From positions 2,356,001-2,420,000 of the forward strand of contig NZ_CP015453.1 of the NCBI RefSeq assembly GCF_003096095.1: a stretch of 64,000 bases of DNA, given 5' to 3'. Source of the stretch: Dietzia psychralcaliphila (GTDB lineage: Bacteria; Actinomycetota; Actinomycetes; Mycobacteriales; Mycobacteriaceae). How positions within the stretch are numbered: position 1 is the stretch's first letter; every line of letters begins with the position of its first letter. The notes beneath the pieces are model-generated. The model was given only the letters and a program-made list of their open reading frames with translations. It was not told the origin of the DNA and searched no databases. Made by a program: the position numbers and the translations under genes. Shown piece by piece: positions 44,347 to 53,090 of this stretch.

Positions 44347-47300
44347 ATGACGCGCCCTAGTCTCACAACCACCATGACCCCTCGCCCCGACACCCTCGCC
44401 GCCGCGCTCACCACCGCCACGTCATTCGTCGTCAACGCGGTCGAAGTCTTGCGTTTCGGCGGCCTACAGACCGACGAGGAGCCCTCGCCGTTCGAGATCG
44501 CCACCCGTCGCCCGATGTATCGACTGCGTCGCTACTACGGACCGGTGGCGGGGGGCGCCGGCCACAGACCCGCCGGCGTTGACGTGGACGAGGTTGATGT
44601 GGACGCGGTCGATGTGGACGAAGGGCCGCGCCCGCCGATCGTGCTCGTGCCGCCCATGATGATCTCTGCGGACATCTGGGACGTCTCCCCGTCGACGAGC
44701 GCAGTGGCCGCACTGCACGAGGCCGGCATGGATCCGTGGGTGATCGACTTCGGGTCCCCGGACCTCGAGGACGGTGGACTCGAACGCACCCTCACCGACC
44801 ACGTCGTCGCGGTGAGCGAAGTCATCGACCTCGTCACCGCAGCCACAGGTCGTTCAGTGCATCTCGGCGGGTACAGCCAGGGCGGCATGTTCTGCTACCA
44901 GGCCGCGGCATACCGGCGCTCGCGCGACCTCGAGAGCATCGTGACCTTCGGGTCCCCCGTCGACTGGCGCGGTAGTGCCCCGCTCGGCGTACCCGAGGAC
45001 GTGATCGTGAACGTCGCCCGCTTCGTCGCCGGCTACGTCTTCAGCGACCGCTCACTCCCCGGGTGGTTGGCCTCGACCGGGTTCCGCCTGCTCGACCCCA
45101 TCAAGACCGCCCGATCGCAGGTGGGTTTCCTGCGCCAACTGCACGACCGCGAGGCGCTGATCGGACACGAGCGGCAGCGCCGCTTTCTCGGCGGTGAGGG
45201 GTTCGTCGCCTGGTCCGGACCGGCGATCGTCGACATGATGCAGCAGGTGATCATTCAGAATCGAATGATGGTCGGCGGCTTCGTCGTCGGAGATCACGTC
45301 GTCTCACTGGCCGATATCACCTGTCCCGTCCTCGCCGTGCTCGGGGAGGTCGACGAGATCGGCGTGCCGGCGGGCGTCCGCAAGATCGCGGCCGTCGCCC
45401 CCTCCGCCGAGGTCTACGAGTTCCCGGTCCGCGCCGGGCACTTCGGACTCGTCGTCGGCTCGACCGCGTCCTCGCAGACGTGGCCCGCCGTCACCGACTG
45501 GATCGGGTGGATCGAGGGCACCGGAGAACGTCCCGAGGGCATCGCCGAAGTCGGCCCCGACTCCGCTGGCGACCCGACCCCGACCACGGCGGTGATGCTC
45601 GCGGCGGAAGGGGCGAACCAGGTCGCCGGGATCGGAGTCGGCATGGTGCGCGGTGCCGGTCACCTCGCGGTGGGCGCACTGCAGACGACGCGGGCCCTGG
45701 GATACGAGGCGCTGCACGCCGCGCCGCGCCTGATGCGGCTGGGGCAGATCCAGACCGGAACACGCATCTCGTTCGCCAAGATCATGGCCGAGCGTGCGCG
45801 GACGCAGCCTGGTGACGCGTGCTTCCTGTTCGCCGACCGCGTCCATACGTACTCGGCCGTCGACGCCCGGATCACGAACGTGGTGAGGGGGCTCATCGAG
45901 GTCGGAGTGCGCCAGGGCGACCACATCGGCGTACTCATGGAGACCCGGCCCTCGGCGCTGGTCGCGATCGCCGCGCTGTCGCGTCTCGGCGCCGTGGCCG
46001 TGCTGCTGCCTCCGTCCCCGGATCTGTCCGAGCTGCTGCTGCTCAGCTCTGTGTCCGAGGTCGTCGTCGACCCGGAGCACGCCGCCGGGGTCACCGACGC
46101 CGGGGCGCGGGCGCTCGTCCTCGGCGGCGGCGCGGACCGCGACCTTCCCGGAGACCTCGGCGAGGGGGTCGTCGACCTGGAGCGCATCGACCCCGATGCG
46201 GTCGAGCTACCCCGCTGGTACCGACCGGACCCCGGCCGCGCCGGCGACCTCGCCTTTGTCGTCTTCACTCGCACCACGGGCTCCTGGCAGACCAAGCTCG
46301 TAACCAACCACCGGTGGGCGCTCTCCGCGTTCGGCACCGCCAGCGCCGCGCGCCTGACCGCCGCGTCGACCGTCTACTGCCTCAGTCCACTCCATCACCC
46401 GTCCGGTCTGCTCACCGCCGTCGGCGGGGCCGTGGTCGGTGGGTCCCGGATCGCGCTGTCACGCGGTTTCGACCCGGCGACCTTCGACGAGGAGATCCGC
46501 CGCTACGGGGTGACGGTCGTGTCCTACACGTGGGCGATGATGCGCGAGCTGGTCCGCCAGCCGGTGCATCCGCGCGACACCCTCCCGACGATCACCCTCT
46601 TCATGGGATCGGGCATGCCCCGCGGGGTGTGGCGACGGGTCCTGGACCGCTACCCGGGGACCCGGGTCCTCGAGTTCTACGCCGGCACCGAGGTCGATGT
46701 CGTTCTCGCCAATCTCTCGACATCCAAGCAAGGTGCTCGCGGCCGTCCGCTGCCGGGCACCGCCGAGGTGCGGCTCGTCGAGGTCGACCCCGACTCCGGC
46801 TCGATCATCACCGGCCCCGGTGGTTACGCCGTGCCGAGCGAGGTCGGCGCCCCCGGGCTGCTTCTCGCCCGGCCCCGCCTCCGGGTAGACGCCTCCATTC
46901 GCCGACTGCGCGGGGTGTTCCGGCGGGGCGACACGTGGGTGTCCACCGACGACGTGTTCGAGCGTGACCGGGACGGCGACTTCTGGCTGCTCGGCCCGGC
47001 GAGCACGGTGGTCCGCACGTCGCACGGTCCGGTGTTCCCGATCCAGGTCGCCGACGCGCTCGGGGATCTGCCCGAGGTCGATATCGCCGTGGTGTACGGC
47101 GTGCCCGCCGCCACGGGTCCGGTCGCCGTCGCCGCGGTGAGCAAATGGGGCTCCACGGCGATCACCGCGGCCGACGTCGGTGGCGCACTCGTCTCGGTCC
47201 CCTCCGCCGGACGACCGGACATCGTCCACGTTGTCGACACCATCCCGGTGACGAACTGGTACCGGCCGGACGCCACTGCACTTGCAGCCCGGGGCCTACC

Positions 47301-47415
47301 GAAGGCCGGCCCGCGAACCTGGATCCGTGATCCCGCTTCAGGCGAGTACGTACGGCTGACCAAAGCTGTGCGGGACGGGTTGGTCCCGTCGACCGTCACC
47401 GACGGCGGACGGTGA
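44347..47415 (+). CDS. alpha/beta hydrolase - AMP-binding ligase fusion (acyl-CoA synthetase-like)
   Basis: A 1022-residue two-domain protein. Residues ~1-400 form a PhaC/lipase-like alpha/beta hydrolase with nucleophile Ser177 in GGYSQGG, Asp in LGEVDEIG and His in VRAGHFGLV. Residues ~475-1015 resemble acyl-adenylating enzymes (LMETRPSALVAIAALSRLGAVAVLL, LEFYAGTEVDV). The phosphate loop is degenerate (FTRTTGSWQTK rather than TSGTTGxPK). Fusions of this kind occur in mycobacteria and relatives, so the loop may be a subfamily trait. A 45-bp repeat (44578-44622) adds VDVDE repeats. ATG at 44374 is an alternative start. It may load or transfer long acyl chains; the reaction is unproven. Confidence 0.82.
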   Translation: MTRPSLTTTMTPRPDTLAAALTTATSFVVNAVEVLRFGGLQTDEEPSPFEIATRRPMYRLRRYYGPVAGGAGHRPAGVDVDEVDVDAVDVDEGPRPPIVLVPPMMISADIWDVSPSTSAVAALHEAGMDPWVIDFGSPDLEDGGLERTLTDHVVAVSEVIDLVTAATGRSVHLGGYSQGGMFCYQAAAYRRSRDLESIVTFGSPVDWRGSAPLGVPEDVIVNVARFVAGYVFSDRSLPGWLASTGFRLLDPIKTARSQVGFLRQLHDREALIGHERQRRFLGGEGFVAWSGPAIVDMMQQVIIQNRMMVGGFVVGDHVVSLADITCPVLAVLGEVDEIGVPAGVRKIAAVAPSAEVYEFPVRAGHFGLVVGSTASSQTWPAVTDWIGWIEGTGERPEGIAEVGPDSAGDPTPTTAVMLAAEGANQVAGIGVGMVRGAGHLAVGALQTTRALGYEALHAAPRLMRLGQIQTGTRISFAKIMAERARTQPGDACFLFADRVHTYSAVDARITNVVRGLIEVGVRQGDHIGVLMETRPSALVAIAALSRLGAVAVLLPPSPDLSELLLLSSVSEVVVDPEHAAGVTDAGARALVLGGGADRDLPGDLGEGVVDLERIDPDAVELPRWYRPDPGRAGDLAFVVFTRTTGSWQTKLVTNHRWALSAFGTASAARLTAASTVYCLSPLHHPSGLLTAVGGAVVGGSRIALSRGFDPATFDEEIRRYGVTVVSYTWAMMRELVRQPVHPRDTLPTITLFMGSGMPRGVWRRVLDRYPGTRVLEFYAGTEVDVVLANLSTSKQGARGRPLPGTAEVRLVEVDPDSGSIITGPGGYAVPSEVGAPGLLLARPRLRVDASIRRLRGVFRRGDTWVSTDDVFERDRDGDFWLLGPASTVVRTSHGPVFPIQVADALGDLPEVDIAVVYGVPAATGPVAVAAVSKWGSTAITAADVGGALVSVPSAGRPDIVHVVDTIPVTNWYRPDATALAARGLPKAGPRTWIRDPASGEYVRLTKAVRDGLVPSTVTDGGR
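44578..44622 (+). repeat. 15-bp tandem repeat in fusion gene (3 units)
   Basis: GTTGACGTGGACGAG, GTTGATGTGGACGCG and GTCGATGTGGACGAA encode VDVDE, VDVDA and VDVDE in a surface loop of the hydrolase domain. Confidence 0.88.
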
Positions 47416-48763
47416 TCCGCCCTCCTCGGTGAGGCGCAAACGCGACGCCGCGGGAGTGCCACTTCTCGTCCCGCTCGGCCGTCGGGACGATCTCGTACAT
47501 GCTCAGCAGGGTGCGCAGCACGACGTCCATCTCCATCGTCGCGAACGCCGCACCGATGCATCGCCGGGTCCCGCCGCCGAACGGCAGCCAGGCCGGCGGT
47601 GGCGTGGTGTCGAGGAAGCGGGTCGGGTCGAAGCGCTCGGGGTCGGCAAAGTGCACGCTGTCGTCGTGCAGCAGCGAGATAGCGACCATCACGTTGTACC
47701 CGCGCGGGATGCGCCACGGCCCCAGGTCGAGGTGCGGCGCCTGCACGTTGCGTCCGGCGAGGTCGATGACCGGCCGGCTGCGCTGCACCTCCAGGATCGT
47801 CGCGTGCCTGTAGTCGGTCCCCCCGGCGTCGACCTCGGCGACCAGCTCGTCCAGCACTGCGGGGTTCCGGCTGAGCCGCTCCAGGGCCCAGGCGAGCGTC
47901 GTCGCGGTGGTCTCGTGTCCTGCCACGAGCAGTGCGGTGAGCTCGTCGCGGATCTCCTCGTCCGTCATGGCCGAGCCGTCGTCGTAGGTGCTCTGCAGCA
48001 TCATCGCCAGGATGTCGTCGCGCTCCTCGAGCCGGTCGTCGCGGCGGCCCCGGGCGATGAGGGAGTTGATCGCGTCGTCGTAGACCTTCTTGTAGCGGGC
48101 GAACCGACCGCGCGGGCCCAACGACCCCACGACCACCGCCCCCAGGCGCACCGGCAGTTCCGGGGTGATGACCACCGCCGAGCCGGCCTCCACCATGGGC
48201 GGGATGACGCGACGCAGCGTGACGAGCTCGTCGTCCCGGGCGCCGAACACCGTCCGGATGATGATGTCCAGCGTGATGCGGGTCATCGACGGCATGGAGG
48301 CGAACGGTCGGCCGACGTTCCACGAGTCGAGTTCGCGCCGGGCCTCCTCCTCCACGACCGCCTCGTAGCCCTTGATGCGCCTGCCGTGCAGAGGTGGGGT
48401 GAGCAGCTTGCGGCGCCGTCGGTGGTCGGTGCCCTCGAGCGCGAACATCGACTGCTCCCCCAGGACCCGACCCAGATTGGGGTCGACGTTGGTCAGCGAC
48501 TGCTGCGGGGCGGTGAACAGCTCTCTGGCCAGCGCGGGGTCGGAGATCATCACCGCGCGCCCGTAGATGGGCAGGTGCACGGTGACGGCGTTGCCATATC
48601 GGGCCTGCAGTCGCTGGAGCACTCTGCGCCGGGCGATACCGAAGCCCAGGCCTTGGAGCGACCTGGGCAGCGGGGGTCCGGGCGGGAGCAAGGTTTCGCG
48701 GTCGTCGCTGTTCGGATGTCCTCCGGACGCGGCGGGAGCCAACCTGTTCGTCATGCTGTCCAT
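47396..48763 (-). CDS. cytochrome P450
   Basis: A 455-residue P450 with the full motif set: oxygen-binding AGHETT in the I helix, EVQR (ExxR) in the K helix, PERFDPTRF and the haem-binding loop FGGGTRRCIGAAFA with Cys402. It would hydroxylate a hydrophobic substrate using ferredoxin electrons; no redox partner is adjacent. ATG at 48763 is taken as start; the frame is open to 49087 but reads as low-quality sequence. Its 3' end overlaps the 3' end of the convergent fusion gene by 20 bp, with no room for a terminator between them. Confidence 0.92.
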   Translation of the reverse strand: MDSMTNRLAPAASGGHPNSDDRETLLPPGPPLPRSLQGLGFGIARRRVLQRLQARYGNAVTVHLPIYGRAVMISDPALARELFTAPQQSLTNVDPNLGRVLGEQSMFALEGTDHRRRRKLLTPPLHGRRIKGYEAVVEEEARRELDSWNVGRPFASMPSMTRITLDIIIRTVFGARDDELVTLRRVIPPMVEAGSAVVITPELPVRLGAVVVGSLGPRGRFARYKKVYDDAINSLIARGRRDDRLEERDDILAMMLQSTYDDGSAMTDEEIRDELTALLVAGHETTATTLAWALERLSRNPAVLDELVAEVDAGGTDYRHATILEVQRSRPVIDLAGRNVQAPHLDLGPWRIPRGYNVMVAISLLHDDSVHFADPERFDPTRFLDTTPPPAWLPFGGGTRRCIGAAFATMEMDVVLRTLLSMYEIVPTAERDEKWHSRGVAFAPHRGGRITVRRR

Positions 48764-48921
48764 GGCATCGCATCCTCGGCCTCGGGTGAAGTGCGGGGCG
48801 CCGTTCAGCCTACGTGCCGGAAATGCCGTGGTGGCCGCAGTTGGTGCGACGACGACGAGGTCTTCCCCTGCCGCCCGGCATCGCACCCAATCCGCCGCGA
48901 CCCCGGCGTCGAATCCCGGGC

Positions 48922-49203
48922 ATGCACTCCGCTTCGCAGTCCCCTCGCCCCGCCGACTTCCACGTCTCGGCGGACAGTGCGGACATGGCAGGGCTTTTCG
49001 CCGACCCACGGGACGCCGACGCCGGGCACGGTGAACCCGAGCAGGCTGAGTCCGAGCGCGGGGACTTCCTCGGCGCCATGCGCGCATCCTGGGACGACTG
49101 GATGCCCGTCGCCACCACAGGCTGGGGCGCGGTGGTGCTCATCGCCCCGTTGCTCGCGGTGCATGCCCTCGTCTGGGCATTCGGCGGGCGCCGGCTCCGG
49201 TAG
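48922..49203 (+). CDS. small membrane protein (93 aa)
   Basis: A 93-residue protein starting MHSASQSPRPADFHVS, with an acidic N-terminal part (about 1-65) and one C-terminal helix (WGAVVLIAPLLAVHALVWAF). It is a plausible tail-anchored membrane protein. There is no strong ribosome site before ATG at 48922, and the family is not recognised. It lies between the P450 and the methyltransferase on the opposite strand to both. Confidence 0.5.
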   Translation: MHSASQSPRPADFHVSADSADMAGLFADPRDADAGHGEPEQAESERGDFLGAMRASWDDWMPVATTGWGAVVLIAPLLAVHALVWAFGGRRLR

Positions 49204-49254
49204 GTGCTCCGCGTCGACTAGGCGCGACGGCTCCGCTTGGTGTCGCCGGCTGCG

Positions 49255-50460
49255 CTACGTGCTCAGCTTCGCCCCCACCCGCCACAGGATGGTGCGCTCC
49301 TTCGACCGGGCCGCGTGCAGCGGATCAGCACTGTCTGCGGCGCGGGAATGGCGTGGCGTGGTCTCGCGGGTCCCGACCACGGTCAGTCCGGCCGCGTCGA
49401 TTCGGCCGAGCAGCTCATCGCGGGTGCGCAGTCCCAGGTGTTCGGCGAGGTCGGACAGGATCAGCCATCCTTCGCCCTGCGGCGTGAGGTGATCGGCGAG
49501 CCCGGTGAGGAAGCGGTGCAGCACGTCGGAGTCCGGGTCGTAGATCCCCTGCTCCAGGGCCGAGGTCGGCCGTCCGGGAATCCATGGCGGATTGCACACC
49601 ACCACGTCGGCCCGCCCGGAGTCGCCTGCCTCGTCGTCGTCGGCGTCGTCATAGGGCCACAGGTCGGCCTGCATCACCGCAACGCGGTCCGCCAGGCCCA
49701 GCCGATGCACGTTGTCCTGGGCGCACTGCACGGCGCGGGGACTGATGTCGGTCGCGACCACCTCCCGGGCCCCGCGCCGGGCCAGGACAGCCGCGAGCAC
49801 TCCGGTCCCGGTGCCGATGTCCCACACGACGGGGTGGTCGATGCCCTGCGGCCAGGGGGCGTCGGCGACCAGGTCGATGTACTCGTCGCGGGTGGGGGCA
49901 AAGACGCCGTGGGCGGGATGGATCCGGGCCCCCAGGGCGCCGATCTTGATCCCCTTGCGGTGCCATTCGTAGGCGCTGATCACGCCGAGGTGCTCGGGCA
50001 GCGAGACGAGAGTCTCCTCGCCGACGGAAACGCTCGACTCGTCGGTGGGCTGGTCGACCGGCGGCCCGTAGGCGTGTGCGCAAGCGTCGCGCGCGTCGGG
50101 CGCTCGGCGCAGCCTGATCGTGTAGTCGGCCTCGAGCGGGATGAGGATCTTGCCCAGGATCGCCGCACGCTGGGCTCGCGCTTTCCGGTTGTCTTGGAAG
50201 ACCTCTCCGGGGTCGGTGGACTGCGGTGCCCGGGACGCCCGCTTCTCAAGGCGACGGTCGAGAGCGCGCATGAGCTGCCGGGCGTTCTGGAAATCCCCCC
50301 GCCACAACAGGCTTGAGCCTCTCTGGGCGATTCGGAGAGCCTTGTCCGCAGAGATGTCGTCGGTGATCACGACGATCCCACTCGGCGCCGGTGCGGCATT
50401 CTCGGAGCGCCAGAATCCAATGCGCTGGGTGCCGCTCTCGTTCCAGGTGACCGTCGTCAT
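49255..50460 (-). CDS. class I SAM-dependent methyltransferase (HemK/PrmC-like)
   Basis: A 401-residue methyltransferase. The SAM-binding motif is VVWDIGTGTGVLAAVLARRG and the catalytic-type NPPW motif (VVVCNPPWIPGRP) is that of enzymes methylating a planar amide or amino nitrogen, such as PrmC. An N-terminal region of ~190 residues probably recognises the substrate. ATG at 50460 (MTTVTW) is used; TTG at 50490, five bases after AAGGA, is an alternative start. It is the last core-like gene before the accessory island. Confidence 0.85.
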   Translation of the reverse strand: MTTVTWNESGTQRIGFWRSENAAPAPSGIVVITDDISADKALRIAQRGSSLLWRGDFQNARQLMRALDRRLEKRASRAPQSTDPGEVFQDNRKARAQRAAILGKILIPLEADYTIRLRRAPDARDACAHAYGPPVDQPTDESSVSVGEETLVSLPEHLGVISAYEWHRKGIKIGALGARIHPAHGVFAPTRDEYIDLVADAPWPQGIDHPVVWDIGTGTGVLAAVLARRGAREVVATDISPRAVQCAQDNVHRLGLADRVAVMQADLWPYDDADDDEAGDSGRADVVVCNPPWIPGRPTSALEQGIYDPDSDVLHRFLTGLADHLTPQGEGWLILSDLAEHLGLRTRDELLGRIDAAGLTVVGTRETTPRHSRAADSADPLHAARSKERTILWRVGAKLST

Positions 50461-50696
50461 GGAGCCGTCGGGTGTGGGGCGTGAGAGCAACGGAATCCTT
50501 CGATCTGGTGCGCACGGGTTCGACAAGGAACGCGCGCACGCGGAGTGCGGTGCCCGGGCCGGGCCGGGCCCATTGTCTCAGGAGTCAGGGCCGGGCACTC
50601 CTCACAGGGGTTCCGGTGTCCCCGGCCCGGGGATGCCGTGCACGGCAAGCAAGTGAAGCCGTCAGGAGCGCAATACCGGCCAACCTTCGGAGTGGT

Positions 50697-50764
50697 CCCG
50701 TTAGGACGTGCGACTTCTGGGTTATGAGCCCAGCGAGCTACCGAACTGTGCCACCCCCGCGTCG
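50697..50764 (-). pseudogene. degenerate initiator tRNA-Met (CAT anticodon) fragment
   Basis: On the minus strand GCGGGGGTGG begins an acceptor and D region, and CTGGG-CTCATAA-CCCAG (about 50733-50717) is a perfect anticodon arm with CAT. The D-loop and anticodon arm resemble actinobacterial tRNA-fMet closely. The D-stem reads GCAC instead of GAGC, and the T arm has no TTCRA, so the 3' third is missing or replaced. This is most likely a tRNA remnant left by integration or recombination at the border of the island to its right. Confidence 0.7.
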
Positions 50765-50856
50765 TTAGCATCGACAACCGGACGTACCACCCTTCAGAAA
50801 ACTAGACATGTAGCCGGTACTGCACCCTGTTCTTACGACACAGGCAGAATCACAGC

Positions 50857-51846
50857 ATGGTCAACGAAATTCAGCCCGATCCGAAACTTCAGGATTCTCG
50901 ATGGTCCGCTGACATAAATCTCGCACGCGAAGTCGCAGGAGTGTTCGACCAGTTGCTCGGAGATGGCCGTTCAACGCTCGATCCGGAAACTTTCATCTGG
51001 ACTGCCGAGACGGCCGAGGACCTGCGGTCTCGAGTCGCCGACAATCCGATCGTTGGGACGGAGCAAGGCCAGTGGGAGAAACTGGATCGCCAGCTTCATG
51101 GTGCATCACGAGAGGTAGTGCTGCTAGCTGCAGAGCTCGTCTTTCTGCGCGAACACCCTCTGCTTTCAGCGCGTCCGGACACGCGGTTGATGCATATCAA
51201 CAGGGTGCTGGCCCACCTCGATGAACCAACACCCGTCAACGATGTGATCGCGGAATTGCTGGCCCGCGTACCAGGCAAGGCGGGGCTAGAACAGGGAAGG
51301 GGGTACAACGGATCACTGTGGCGACACATCGTCTGGGCTGCGAAATTCGTGATCCACTGGTCAACCCTGTCTCCAGCTGAACACGCCACCGCCCGAACAG
51401 ATCCGTGGGCACTGCAAAAAGCAATGCTCGACTCGGGTGATGACCGTTCAGACTTCCGCAACGTGTTCCAGTTCCTCGCACGGCCCGACACTTTTGAGCC
51501 GATCTCATCTGCCGCTACAAAAAGCGGATTCGCGATGCACTTGCCTCCCGAATCGGCGGATCAACCGGAAACGATCCCACGTCGATCGACCGCGACTTGT
51601 TTGCGATTAGGTCAACCTTGGCGACCGAGATCAACGGCGAGTTTCACTTCTGGACGCCAGGGGTACAGGCCCTCTGGGATGCACAAGCGGAAAAGTCCTT
51701 TCCGGAAATGCCCGAAAAGGCGGAGCCTGAGGAACCTCGCCAACGCCACTATTGGATCTACTCACCCGGTCCCCGCGCCGCCGAATGGGACGCATTTCGC
51801 TCTGACGGAATCATGGCAATTCATTGGGACAACCTCGGCGATCTAG
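50857..51846 (+). CDS. mcrB-like gene, 5' part (frameshifted)
   Basis: The first ~222 residues (to about 51523) read as a coherent helical domain ending FLARPDTFEPISSAATKS; the remaining ~108 residues to the stop are out-of-frame sequence. Shifting to the -1 frame at the A5 tract 51519-51523 continues sensibly as KRIRDALASRIGG and runs into the EVE-like and AAA+ domains of the next ORF. So this is the N-terminal recognition part of an McrB-type protein of about 740 residues split by one base. Codon use here is visibly less GC-rich than in the genes to the left. Confidence 0.75.
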   Translation: MVNEIQPDPKLQDSRWSADINLAREVAGVFDQLLGDGRSTLDPETFIWTAETAEDLRSRVADNPIVGTEQGQWEKLDRQLHGASREVVLLAAELVFLREHPLLSARPDTRLMHINRVLAHLDEPTPVNDVIAELLARVPGKAGLEQGRGYNGSLWRHIVWAAKFVIHWSTLSPAEHATARTDPWALQKAMLDSGDDRSDFRNVFQFLARPDTFEPISSAATKSGFAMHLPPESADQPETIPRRSTATCLRLGQPWRPRSTASFTSGRQGYRPSGMHKRKSPFRKCPKRRSLRNLANATIGSTHPVPAPPNGTHFALTESWQFIGTTSAI

Positions 51847-53090
51847 CTGAATATCCCGACCGCGACTCCCTCCGGCAAGCGTTGGAAGCTGATGGGAGCG
51901 GTATCGCAAGAAACAACGATGCCCTCTGCTGTTGGCAGTTCCAGAACGAGATCGCTATTGGAGACATCGTGTACGCCAAACGAGGTCGACGCGAGATAAT
52001 CGGCCGAGGCGAAGTCACCTCCGAGGCCCAATACAGACCTAACCGGGACACCTACCGCTCCGTCCGAGCTGTTAACTGGACCCATACAGGATCTTGGCCC
52101 CACCCAGGGCAAGCTGTTGTTAAGACCCTGACCGATGTCACGCAGTATCGCGAGTACGTAGAAGAGATCGAAACACTCATCACTGGCGAAGAAGAACTGG
52201 ATCTGAACGCACCAGTCGGCGAGGTTCCCAGCTACGACAGATCCAAATTTCTTAGCGAGGTCTACCTGACGGAGGAAAGCTACGATCGCCTTTGGTCCCT
52301 GCTGCGCCGCAAGAAGAACATCATCCTGGCCGGACCGCCCGGGGTTGGAAAGACATTTGCGGCAAAACGGCTGGCGTACTCGGTTATGGGAGAGAGTGAT
52401 CCCAGCCGGGTGCAGGTCGTGCAGTTCCATCAGAGCTACTCATACGAGGACTTCATGATGGGGTACCGCCCCACCGAAACCGGAGGATTCCGACTCGCGG
52501 AAGGGCCCTTCTACAGGTTCTGCGAGATCGCCCGTAACGCCGATCCTGACCAGTCGTACTTCTTCATTATCGACGAAATCAACCGCGGGAACATCTCGAA
52601 GATCTTCGGCGAGCTGCTCATGTTGATTGAGAGCGATAAACGCGGCTCGGCGCTTCGCTTGCTCTACAAAAACGAAGACTTCTCAGTGCCGCCGAATCTG
52701 CACATTATCGGCATGATGAACACTGCCGATCGCAGTCTCGCAGTCATCGACTACGCCCTACGACGCCGGTTCGGGTTCTTCACCATGAAGCCGGGTTTCA
52801 AGTCGGAAGGGTTTGCCCAGTACCAAGCCAAGATCGACAGTCCAACACTGGACAGGCTTGTTGAGGCGATCAGCGCGCTCAATCTCGCCATTGCGGATGA
52901 TCCGGCGCTGGGACCGGGGTTCGCGGTCGGACACAGCTTTGTCAGCGCGGCACCAGAAGACGGCACCGAGGACGCTTGGCTTCATTCTGTGGTGGAGGAC
53001 GAACTCATCCCGCTACTCGACGAGTACTGGTTCGACGAGCCGGCCAGGGCAGAGGAATGGGCCGGAAGGTTACGAGCTGGAATTTCATGA
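51597..53090 (+). CDS. mcrB: mcrB-like AAA+ GTPase, 3' part (EVE-like and AAA+ domains)
   Basis: This frame holds an EVE/PUA-like domain (about residues 50-180, HYWIYSPGPRAAEWDAF and FQNEIAIGDIVYAKRG), a type of reader of modified bases, and an McrB AAA+ motor: Walker A AGPPGVGKTF, Walker B FFIIDEINRGN and the McrB-typical MMNTADRSLAVIDYALRRRF. McrB uses GTP to translocate and activates McrC to cut near modified cytosines. The gene is cut off from its N-terminal part by a frameshift. The TTG at 51597 is only a nominal start. The stop overlaps mcrC as ATGA. Confidence 0.85.
   Translation: MFAIRSTLATEINGEFHFWTPGVQALWDAQAEKSFPEMPEKAEPEEPRQRHYWIYSPGPRAAEWDAFRSDGIMAIHWDNLGDLAEYPDRDSLRQALEADGSGIARNNDALCCWQFQNEIAIGDIVYAKRGRREIIGRGEVTSEAQYRPNRDTYRSVRAVNWTHTGSWPHPGQAVVKTLTDVTQYREYVEEIETLITGEEELDLNAPVGEVPSYDRSKFLSEVYLTEESYDRLWSLLRRKKNIILAGPPGVGKTFAAKRLAYSVMGESDPSRVQVVQFHQSYSYEDFMMGYRPTETGGFRLAEGPFYRFCEIARNADPDQSYFFIIDEINRGNISKIFGELLMLIESDKRGSALRLLYKNEDFSVPPNLHIIGMMNTADRSLAVIDYALRRRFGFFTMKPGFKSEGFAQYQAKIDSPTLDRLVEAISALNLAIADDPALGPGFAVGHSFVSAAPEDGTEDAWLHSVVEDELIPLLDEYWFDEPARAEEWAGRLRAGIS

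Noticed and set aside
50697-50764. Functional tRNA-Met
   Set aside because: The D-stem is disrupted and no T arm with TTCRA or 3' acceptor half follows, so I call it a fragment.
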